A stretch of DNA of 5,391 nt from an uncultured Acidobacteriota bacterium (GTDB lineage: Bacteria > Acidobacteriota > Terriglobia > Terriglobales > CAINCZ01): the NCBI GenBank assembly GCA_903847195.1, contig CAINCZ010000092.1, positions 1 through 5,391 of the forward strand, given 5' to 3'. This document shows, piece after piece, positions 1-5,391 of the stretch. The notes beneath the pieces were generated by a model. That model did no database searches. It was not told where the DNA came from and saw only the letters and a program-made list of their open reading frames with translations. Every line of letters starts with the position of its first letter. The first letter of the stretch is position 1. A program made the position numbers and the translations under genes.

Positions 1-1
1 C

Positions 2-1201
2 GGCGGCACCGCCATGGCCACCGAGTCTGGCGCATTCAAGGCCCTGACCCTCGATTTCTGTGAGACCATCGGGCTCGACCTGCCGCCCCTCAGCCCCGAG
101 ACCGAGGCTGCCTTGCGCCAGGCGCTGCCCCAGTTCATTCCTCCCAGTAATCCTCTGGATATCACCGCACAGGCGCTCATCGACCCCGACCTCGTCCGCC
201 GCTCGCTGATTCCCATGCTGGCCGACGACAAGTACGGCTGCGTCATTCTGGGCTTGATTCTCACCGACGAGGTAATCTGCTCCTACAAGGTCCCTCCGGT
301 CATCGCCGCCTACAATGCCATTAAGCCGACCAAGCCGGTCGTCTACGCTGGCCTGGATGAAGGCGCAGCCATTCCGCGCCACTACGTTGAGGAACTGCGC
401 GCCCTGGGCATTCCCTTCTACCCTTCGCCCGAACGCGCCCTGCGCACCGTCGCCCGCCTGACCAAGTACGCCGCGCAACTCGATCGCAACCAGGCTCCGC
501 CCCCCGCCATCCGCGTTCCCGCGAACTTGCCGCTCGTCGCCGGAGTAATGGCCGAGTACCAGAGCAAGGAAGTGCTCAAGGCGATCGGCATTCCCGTTCC
601 CGCCGGCGCGCTGGCGCGCACCCTCGATGAGGCACAGACCATCGCCGCCCGCATCGGATTCCCGGTGGTGCTCAAGGCCCAGGCGGCCAAGCTGGCGCAC
701 AAAAGCGACGTCGGCGGCGTCATCCTCAATCTGGCCGACGCCGACGCGCTGGCCTCCGGCTGGAAGCGCCTGCAGGACGACATCGCCCGCGCGCTGCCCG
801 ACCTCAAGCTCGATGGCGTGCTGGTCGAGAAGATGGGGCTGCGCGGCGCGGAGTTGATCGTCGGTGCGCAGAACGACAAGAACTGGGGTCCCGTGCTGCT
901 CGTCGGCTTTGGCGGCGTGTTGGCAGAGGCCCTCAAGGATGTCCGCCTGCTGCCGCCCGAGTTGTCCGTCGAGGCCGTCATGGGCGAACTCTGCCAACTC
1001 AAGAGCGCGGCCCTGCTGCGCGGCTTCCGCGGCTCGCCGGCGCTCGATGTCCGTGCTGCGGCCGAAATCGTCTGCCGCCTCGGAGCCCTCATGCGCGCCA
1101 CCCCTTCCATCCGGGAAGTGGACATCAACCCTGTCATCGTCTATCCGCAGGGACAGGGCGCGGTGGCCCTCGATGCTTTGATTGTCACCGACCAGCAGTG
1201 A
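2..1201 (+). CDS. ADP-forming acyl-CoA synthetase (acetate-CoA ligase family), C-terminal part; 5' end outside window
   Basis: This family makes acyl-CoA from a carboxylic acid, CoA and ATP, releasing ADP and phosphate; the enzymes are cytosolic. The frame is open to the left edge and reads GGTAM before the first internal Met at 14. That GG-rich turn belongs inside the ligase domain, so 14 is not the real start and roughly 300 residues (CoA-binding domain and part of the ligase domain) are missing. Counting from that Met, residues 1-150 are the rest of the succinyl-CoA-ligase-like domain. Residues 175-395 are an ATP-grasp domain with GFPVVLK (215-221), HKSDVGG (229-235), GPVLLVGFGG (292-301), RGFRG (336-340) and EVDINPV (368-374). 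All expected ATP-grasp blocks are present and the C-terminus looks complete. The substrate is unknown: acetyl-, pimeloyl- and feruloyl-CoA synthetases of the FerA type share this fold. It converges on the minus-strand genes and ends just before a hairpin. Confidence 0.93.
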   Translation, partial: GGTAMATESGAFKALTLDFCETIGLDLPPLSPETEAALRQALPQFIPPSNPLDITAQALIDPDLVRRSLIPMLADDKYGCVILGLILTDEVICSYKVPPVIAAYNAIKPTKPVVYAGLDEGAAIPRHYVEELRALGIPFYPSPERALRTVARLTKYAAQLDRNQAPPPAIRVPANLPLVAGVMAEYQSKEVLKAIGIPVPAGALARTLDEAQTIAARIGFPVVLKAQAAKLAHKSDVGGVILNLADADALASGWKRLQDDIARALPDLKLDGVLVEKMGLRGAELIVGAQNDKNWGPVLLVGFGGVLAEALKDVRLLPPELSVEAVMGELCQLKSAALLRGFRGSPALDVRAAAEIVCRLGALMRATPSIREVDINPVIVYPQGQGAVALDALIVTDQQ

Positions 1202-1217
1202 CCTTTCGCCATGACGC

Positions 1218-1252
1218 AGCGGCCCTGAACCCACCGCGGGTTCAGGGCCGCT
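1218..1252. terminator. Perfect 15-bp inverted repeat between convergent genes, probable (bidirectional) terminator
   Basis: Arms 1218-1232 and 1238-1252 are exact reverse complements, 15 of 15 bases, around a 5-base loop. The repeat starts 16 bases after the stop of the acyl-CoA synthetase gene and lies 83 bases past the stop of the convergent transporter gene. There is no good T-run on either side (only CCATTTCT on the plus side), so a textbook intrinsic terminator is not fully met. Position and perfect pairing still favour transcription termination or 3'-end protection of one or both mRNAs. The rest of the 1202-1334 gap shows nothing recognisable. Confidence 0.7.
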
Positions 1253-1334
1253 CCATTTCTACCCATCATCGACCCGCTCTTCAAATCGAGGATCGACAAA
1301 CACTACTCATTTCTCTGCTTGGCCCTGCCGCGCC

Positions 1335-2749
1335 TTATGCCCGCGCTCCCGCGGTTTTCTGTGTCTCCTGGCTGATGGCTTCCAGGGTCTTCTTGCGCGG
1401 GTCGATCTTGACCGTGAACACGGCAATGATGGCGGCGACCACGAGAGGCACGGCGAAATAGTAAATAATCTCGTTGATGGCCGTGCCGAACTTGAACAAG
1501 ACGCCGAGCACGAGCGGCCCGAGGATGGCTCCGAAACGGCCGATGCAATTCATAATGCCCAGGCCCATGGTGCGCGCCGGGGTGGGGAAAGTTCGGAGCC
1601 GATCGTCATCAGGATGGCCGTGGTGCCCTGCGTGAAGAGGGTCTGGAGCATCTGCGATCCGACCAGCACGGCGACGGGCCAGTGATACTGAAAGGAGAGT
1701 CCGAACAGAATGAAGAAGACCTGGCCGACGATGGTCATCAGGAACAAGGCCCATTTACGATTCATCTTGTTCTGCAGGTAGCCGCCCAGCAGATGGGCGA
1801 AAGGCGTTACGCAGAAGATGAGCAGCGTGTAACGGAAACCGGTCGTGAGTTTGAATCCCTGGCGGACGAAGATGGTGGGCAGCCAGACAAAGACGCCGGC
1901 GCTCTGAATGAAGTAGCAGAAATAGAAGAAGGAAACGGCAGCGGTGACGCCGAGCACCGGACGCAGGGCGCGAAACTGCTCGCCGCTGCTGAGCTTCATC
2001 TGGCTGCGCGCCATCTCGGGCGGGACCAGTTCGACGTCGATGCCGGCGCGGCGGGCCAGGTCTTTCGTGATGCGACCGGCTTCTTCGATCTTGCCCTTGG
2101 AGAGAAGATAGCGCACGGATTCGGGCATGAAGTAGCGCACGTAGATTGCCATGAACGCCGGGGCCACACCCACCCAGTAAATGGCGCGCCAGCCATAAAT
2201 GGGGATGAGCCAGATCGAGAAGAGCGCGCAGACCACGTATCCGACAGCCCAGAAGGCAGGCGAGATGGGTACCAGAATGTGACGCAGGCGCAAGGGTGAG
2301 TATTCGGTGACGAGGGCGAAAACGATGGGAAGCTGCGCGCCGATGCCCAGGCCGGCGATGAAACGGCCTACCAGCAGCATGTTGTAGCTGGGCGCAATGG
2401 CGCTGAGAAACGTTCCGAAGGCATAGACCAGCAGCACCCACTGGAACATCAGGCGGCGCCCCTTGCGGTCGCACAGAATGGGCACGAAAAGCGCCCCGAA
2501 GGCGAGTCCGATGTTGGCGACCGCTTGAATGACCCCGGCCTGCGTCGGGCCGAGCTTGAATTGGCGCATGATGCCCGGCAAGGCGAACGCCGTTGCCTGA
2601 TAGTCGAGGCCGTCGAGCAACTGGGCCATCGCGACGCCGACCATCATCGTCCAGAGAAAGCCCGTCATGGGCGACCGGTCGAGGAACTCGGTGTAGGTCA
2701 TTACCGGCCTGGGCGCACCGTTAGGCTGAGAATCGGTCGTTGTCGTCAC
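1335..2749 (-). CDS. MFS transporter, aromatic acid:H+ symporter (AAHS)-like, interrupted by a -1 frameshift
   Basis: This is an inner-membrane proton-coupled permease, probably for an organic or aromatic acid. As written, the frame from the GTG at 2749 stops at 1550 (399 aa). The missing C-terminus continues in another frame to the TAA at 1335-1337. Restoring one T in the CTTTCCCC run (minus strand, 1584-1591) after Leu387 gives GSELFPTPARTMG and a full 471-aa protein, a normal length for 12 TM helices. Hallmarks are DGLD at 46-49 in TM1 (the D-G-x-D motif of AAHS carriers such as PcaK), the loop 2-3 signature DRKGRR (94-99), GRFIAGLGIG (128-137) and PESVRYL (209-215). A hydrophilic central loop spans about 210-258. 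TM1-10 lie before the lesion and TM11-12 after it. The GTG start is supported by AAGGAG five bases upstream. Without repair the product would lack the last two helices and is probably inactive. The exact substrate cannot be read. Confidence 0.88.
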
Positions 2750-2754
2750 ATGAT

Positions 2755-2760
2755 CTCCTT
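2755..2760 (-). promoter_or_regulatory. Shine-Dalgarno site of the MFS transporter (fixes a GTG start)
   Basis: The minus strand reads AAGGAG, five bases before GTG at 2749-2747. The ATG one base upstream (2751-2749) is followed directly by TGA, so it cannot start this frame. This makes the GTG the likely initiator. Confidence 0.7.
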
Positions 2761-2782
2761 GTCATGGCCCCGATTTGCTGGG

Positions 2783-2788
2783 ATTGTA
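2783..2788 (-). promoter_or_regulatory. Possible -10 element (TACAAT) upstream of the transporter
   Basis: In the 163-base gap between the ThDP enzyme stop and the transporter start, the minus strand holds TACAAT, one mismatch from TATAAT, about 34 bases before the GTG. No convincing TTGACA-like -35 lies 16-18 bases upstream, so this is weak. If real, it would let the transporter be expressed separately from the two upstream genes. Nothing else recognisable lies in 2750-2912. Confidence 0.2.
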
Positions 2789-2912
2789 CTGCGGACGCGA
2801 AATCTTCCGTTGCGGCTGGTGCGTGTTCCTTTGCAACCGCCGCACCCCCGCCAACGGGACGCGCGGTGAGTTGCGCGTGTACCCATGGAAGCCGGCGCTG
2901 TCGCCTGCTCGG

Positions 2913-4544
2913 TCACCGGTTCAACGGCTTGAGGAACTTCCACGGGGAGGCTTCCGATCCGCGCGGAATGGAAACTTCGATCAAGGCCGGCACGGACTCA
3001 CCGAGAGCCTTTTCCAGTACAACTTGCAAGGCTGCTGGAGTCTCCACCCGGTATCCGGCCACGCCGAAACTCTCGCTCAGGGCGACAAAGTTGGGATTGC
3101 GCAGCTCCGAACCGATGAACCTTCCCTGAAAATGCTGTTGCTGATCGCGGCGCACGTTGCCGTATGACTCGTTGTTGAAGACGATCACCACCACGGCAAT
3201 GCCGTACTGCGCAGCCGTTGCCAGTTCCTGCAAACCAAACTGGAAGCCGCCATCCCCGGCGATCGCCACCACGGGCGCGTTCGGGTTGGCGACTTTCACG
3301 CCGAGCGCCGTGGGAAAGCCAAACCCGAGCGTCGCCTGCCAGCCACAGGTCACGTAGGTACGAGGCGCATAAACGGGGAAGCCGTAGTAGGAGGTAAAGC
3401 CTGCCTGACAAACCTCTTCAACAAAGAACCCGTGGCGCGGCAAAACCTGCCGGATCACGTGGAGATAATCGATTTGGGGCCGAATCTGCTGGATCTCGTG
3501 CCACACGCTTTGCTTGACGGCCTCGAACTCATCGCGGCGCGAAGGACGGCGAACCACGCTCCGTTCCAGCGCTTGCACCAGTTCGGCGGTCGACTCGCGC
3601 GCATCGCCCACGATCGGCACCGCCGGCTTAAGCCGCGTCGATTGCACCGGGTCAATGTCGATATTCACCAACTGCAGGTTGGGGAAATTGCGTGGCCAGC
3701 CCCAGAAGGTCCACAGCAGTTGCAGGCGCGAGCCAATCGCGACGAGCACGTCGGTCTCCGCCATCCGCTCGAAGCCGGCCGCAAGACTGAACCCCAGGTA
3801 GTGCTCGTCGCTGACAATGCCGCGCCCGCTGCGATGCGCAACCACCGGTGCCTGCAGCAACTCGGCCAATGCCAGCACCGCATCCCCTGCATCAACGGCC
3901 CCGCCGCCCACCATGATCATCGGGTTCTTGGCGCCGGCTAGGAGCTTGGCCGCTTTGCTGATCTGCTCAGGATCGGGCTGCATCGCCGCGGGTTTCGGGG
4001 CTGGCGGCACGATTTCGACGGGCGCCGACATGGCGAGCGTGTCCCACGGAACCTCGAGTGCCACTGGTCGCGGACGCCCGCTGGTGGCCTGCCGAAAAGC
4101 CTCGGCGACCAGACCTGACGCTTCGGTCGGATGTTCAATGCGAGCCGCCCATTTCGTCAGGGTGCGCAAGGTTGCCAGTTGATCGGGAAGCTCATGCACG
4201 TGGCCTTTGCCCGAACCGATGTAATCCGACGGCACCTGTCCGGTGATGCAGACGACCGGAGTGCTGGCTCCATACGCGGTGCACAGCGCGGCCGCTGTGT
4301 TCAGGACGCCGGGGCCGGGCACCACGGCGTAAACCCCCACCTTGCCGGCAGATTTGGCATACCCGAAAGCCATGTAGGCGGTCGTTTGCTCGTGGCGCGG
4401 CGTGAACACCCGCACCTTCTCGCCGGCGCGCTGCAGCGCGTCAAACAGCGGATAAATCTGCACGCCGGGCAGTCCAAAGACGGTATCTACCCCGTGCATC
4501 AGGAGTGACTGAACGATCGCATCGCCTGTGTTCATTCGTTTCAA
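2913..4544 (-). CDS. Thiamine-diphosphate-dependent enzyme, acetolactate synthase/benzoylformate decarboxylase superfamily
   Basis: This is a cytosolic ThDP enzyme that would cleave or join bonds next to a 2-oxo group (decarboxylation, or carboligation as in acetolactate synthase). At 543 aa it has the full three-domain length. The N-terminal pyrimidine-binding domain (about 4-170) carries GVDTVFGLPG (18-27) and RHEQ (50-53), where Glu52 should be the ThDP-activating glutamate. A central domain spans about 195-325. The C-terminal pyrophosphate-binding domain (about 360-530) has the GDG-x24-NN motif: GDGGF at 430-434 and NN at 457-458, with Asp431 and Asn458 as expected Mg2+ ligands. Start: TTG at 4544 has GGAG seven bases upstream. 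The in-frame ATG at 4535 (540 aa) lies 16 bases from GGAG, which is long, so TTG is preferred. Segment GSGKGHVHELPDQ (111-122 region) sits where acetolactate synthases have an FQE motif. No small regulatory subunit gene is adjacent, so a housekeeping IlvB role is unlikely. The exact reaction is not assignable. Confidence 0.92.
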   Translation of the reverse strand: MKRMNTGDAIVQSLLMHGVDTVFGLPGVQIYPLFDALQRAGEKVRVFTPRHEQTTAYMAFGYAKSAGKVGVYAVVPGPGVLNTAAALCTAYGASTPVVCITGQVPSDYIGSGKGHVHELPDQLATLRTLTKWAARIEHPTEASGLVAEAFRQATSGRPRPVALEVPWDTLAMSAPVEIVPPAPKPAAMQPDPEQISKAAKLLAGAKNPMIMVGGGAVDAGDAVLALAELLQAPVVAHRSGRGIVSDEHYLGFSLAAGFERMAETDVLVAIGSRLQLLWTFWGWPRNFPNLQLVNIDIDPVQSTRLKPAVPIVGDARESTAELVQALERSVVRRPSRRDEFEAVKQSVWHEIQQIRPQIDYLHVIRQVLPRHGFFVEEVCQAGFTSYYGFPVYAPRTYVTCGWQATLGFGFPTALGVKVANPNAPVVAIAGDGGFQFGLQELATAAQYGIAVVVIVFNNESYGNVRRDQQQHFQGRFIGSELRNPNFVALSESFGVAGYRVETPAALQVVLEKALGESVPALIEVSIPRGSEASPWKFLKPLNR

Positions 4545-4551
4545 GGTTGAT

Positions 4552-4555
4552 CTCC
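4552..4555 (-). promoter_or_regulatory. Shine-Dalgarno site of the ThDP enzyme (favours a TTG start)
   Basis: The minus strand reads GCGGAGATCAACC followed by TTG at 4544-4542, placing GGAG seven bases from TTG. The downstream ATG at 4535 would be 16 bases away. The choice shifts the N-terminus by only three residues. Confidence 0.55.
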
Positions 4556-4571
4556 GCCTGGGACCCGGACA

Positions 4572-4597
4572 GCGCCGTTAGTCGGCGCCTTGCGCCG
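4572..4597 (-). other. Three-arm GC inverted repeat in the leader of the ThDP enzyme gene
   Basis: On the plus strand GCGCCG (4572-4577), CGGCGC (4583-4588) and GCGCCG (4592-4597) are successive 6-base arms. The middle arm can pair with either neighbour, giving two mutually exclusive hairpins with loops of 5 and 3 bases. They lie 28-53 bases upstream of the TTG start, inside the 106-base gap after the cupin gene. This could be a weak terminator or attenuator-like switch, an mRNA-processing structure, or chance in GC-rich DNA. There is no T-run. Confidence 0.3.
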
Positions 4598-4631
4598 CGT
4601 TGATGCGGGCACTCCGTCAATACTCATCTTC

Positions 4632-4650
4632 TGCCGTTAAGCTCACGGCA
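4632..4650 (-). other. Short hairpin immediately after the cupin stop codon
   Basis: TGCCGT (4632-4637) and ACGGCA (4645-4650) form a 6-bp stem with a 7-base loop directly adjoining the cupin stop codon (4651-4653). It is short and has no T-run, so it is at best a weak or leaky terminator. Read-through into the ThDP enzyme gene remains plausible. Confidence 0.25.
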
Positions 4651-5319
4651 CTACCTGAGTGTAATTACTTTCTGGGCGTATGACTTCCATCTTGGCTCAC
4701 CGGCTGCGGTTACCATCGAAGTTGGCCGACGCTCAATCCACGTGGCGGTCTCCCCATAGTTCAGAAATTCGGGAGGCAGGATCATCCCTCGCAAGAAAGT
4801 GGTTTTCACTCCCGGAGGCGCGGTCGATACCAGTGGATAGGCTCCTTCCTCGTACCATGCATCCCCGGAATGACGACTCTCCGATGAGCCGCCTTTTTCG
4901 GATTCGGTCCTGAACTCACCGCTCAGCAGGCAGCGTATGCCTGAACCGGGATGACAATGTAGGCCGGTGGAACCTTCGGCTTCGCGGATGAGGTCGAGCC
5001 GGAAGAGCCACCTTGACGTGGGCACCATCTCAAACATCTTGATGCACCGCGACAGGCGCAATGCGGAGGTTGTCCCGTCGCCATTCACCTTGTGCAGCGG
5101 AGCCTTTTCCGGCGCCACTTCCCAGCGCCAGAGGGTTGCGCCCTCGGCGCCGGCTTCCAGGTTCACGACGTCTTGAGCATAGGCCGCCGTATCGTTAGAC
5201 AGCGTCGCTCCGTCGATGGTTGCCGCCCCCTTCTGCACATAAATCATCGTATGTTGGGTTTTCAGCCAGCCCGTGGCGTTGGGCTGCAGCGTGTCATGGA
5301 ACAATCTGAGCGCGTACAT
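4651..5319 (-). CDS. Cupin-fold protein of unknown function, 222 aa
   Basis: I assign only the fold. Start: ATG at 5319 with GAGAGGA seven bases upstream. The frame can be extended to 5376, but that adds 19 residues without a comparable ribosome site. Residues 1-75 resemble a first, metal-free cupin half: TMIYVQKGAATIDG (24-37), then an acidic-glycine turn LEAGAEGATLWRWE (54-67). Residues 105-185 form the second half with LHCHPGSG (120-127), LLSGEF (131-136) and a GDAWYEEG turn (152-159). The HxH pair His121/His123 matches cupin motif 1, but the usual following Glu is replaced by Gly and the motif 2 His is not evident. Metal-dependent catalysis is therefore uncertain. No signal peptide or membrane segment is seen, so it is probably cytosolic. 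It is the first of three co-oriented genes, 106 bases before the ThDP enzyme. It could be a dioxygenase-like or isomerase-like enzyme, or a small-molecule-binding accessory protein. Confidence 0.8.
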   Translation of the reverse strand: MYALRLFHDTLQPNATGWLKTQHTMIYVQKGAATIDGATLSNDTAAYAQDVVNLEAGAEGATLWRWEVAPEKAPLHKVNGDGTTSALRLSRCIKMFEMVPTSRWLFRLDLIREAEGSTGLHCHPGSGIRCLLSGEFRTESEKGGSSESRHSGDAWYEEGAYPLVSTAPPGVKTTFLRGMILPPEFLNYGETATWIERRPTSMVTAAGEPRWKSYAQKVITLR

Positions 5320-5326
5320 CGCGATG

Positions 5327-5333
5327 TCCTCTC
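5327..5333 (-). promoter_or_regulatory. Shine-Dalgarno site of the cupin gene (decides the ATG at 5319)
   Basis: The minus strand reads GAGAGGA, seven bases before ATG at 5319-5317. This supports the shorter 222-aa product over the 241-residue extension to 5376. Confidence 0.65.
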
Positions 5334-5356
5334 TGCTGGTAGCGTGTGAAAGGAGC

Positions 5357-5384
5357 GCGGCGCAATGCGCGGGCACTGCGCCGC
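5357..5384 (-). terminator. GC-rich hairpin upstream of the cupin gene, possible terminator of an upstream minus-strand gene
   Basis: Arms 5357-5364 and 5377-5384 are exact 8-bp reverse complements around a 12-base loop. On the minus strand the hairpin is followed by GCTCCTTTCACACG, a poor T-run. It lies 38 bases upstream of the cupin ATG. It may end a gene beyond the window edge or be part of the cupin leader. No clear promoter is seen between it and the start codon. Confidence 0.35.
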
Positions 5385-5391
5385 CGGTGCC

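Noticed and set aside
418..1137. 239-codon open frame on the minus strand inside the acyl-CoA synthetase gene
   Set aside because: It is Ser/Arg/Ala-rich low-complexity translation antisense to a well-conserved ATP-grasp gene, typical of a GC-rich shadow frame.
1584..1594. Programmed -1 ribosomal frameshift in the transporter
   Set aside because: A -1 shift would rejoin the frames, but the zero-frame codons GAA CTT TCC CCA do not form an X-XXY-YYZ slippery heptamer, no stimulatory structure was recognised, and MFS carriers are not known to need one.
1682..2299. 205-codon open frame on the plus strand inside the transporter gene
   Set aside because: It lies antisense to clear MFS helices and its Glu/Asp/Gly/His-rich product has no recognisable domain.
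1755..2474. 239-codon minus-strand frame overlapping the transporter
   Set aside because: It is an out-of-frame Arg/His/Pro-rich shadow on the same strand as the transporter, without transporter character.
2746..2943. 65-codon minus-strand frame ending in ATGTGA over the transporter start
   Set aside because: The stop/start overlap looks like translational coupling, but the frame starts inside the 3' end of the ThDP enzyme gene, is Arg/Gly/Thr-rich, and has no recognisable family or ribosome site.
3432..3941. 169-codon plus-strand frame inside the ThDP enzyme gene
   Set aside because: It is antisense to the conserved central and C-terminal domains, His/Arg/Leu-rich, and has no domain signal.
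4545..4650. TPP riboswitch upstream of the ThDP enzyme gene
   Set aside because: The gap holds only short GC hairpins. I see no conserved thi-box core, and riboswitches of this class control thiamine synthesis and transport rather than ThDP-using enzymes.

Overview
The window is about 5.4 kb of GC-rich bacterial DNA. It carries four protein-coding genes and no RNA genes, insertion sequences or CRISPR arrays that I can recognise. The high GC, the strong GC bias at third codon positions, the plain Shine-Dalgarno sites, and the TTG and GTG starts fit a free-living metabolic generalist. A proteobacterium (Burkholderiales-like or Bradyrhizobium-like) is my first guess, but an acidobacterium or another GC-rich soil or sediment lineage cannot be excluded from this sequence alone.

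Layout: (1) positions 2-1201, plus strand, hold the C-terminal part of an ADP-forming (NDP-forming) acyl-CoA synthetase whose N-terminus lies upstream of the window. (2) Positions 1202-1334 are a convergent intergenic gap with a perfect 15-bp hairpin, probably a terminator. (3) Positions 1335-2749, minus strand, hold a 12-TM major facilitator superfamily transporter resembling the aromatic acid:H+ symporter (AAHS) group. Its frame is broken by an apparent one-base deletion near 1584-1591. (4) Positions 2913-4544, minus strand, hold a complete thiamine-diphosphate-dependent enzyme of the acetolactate synthase/benzoylformate decarboxylase superfamily. (5) Positions 4651-5319, minus strand, hold a 222-aa cupin-fold protein. 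(6) Positions 5320-5391 are a leader or intergenic stretch with a GC-rich hairpin.

The three minus-strand genes run cupin, ThDP enzyme, transporter, with gaps of 106 and 163 bases, so they may be co-transcribed. The acyl-CoA synthetase converges on them. Together they look like a small catabolic module: a permease for an organic, possibly aromatic, acid; a ThDP enzyme acting on a 2-oxo acid; a cupin of unknown role; and a CoA ligase that could activate a resulting carboxylic acid. This pathway reading is inference. No individual substrate can be read from the sequence. The points most worth checking are the transporter frameshift, the degenerate cupin metal site, and the unassigned chemistry of the ThDP enzyme.
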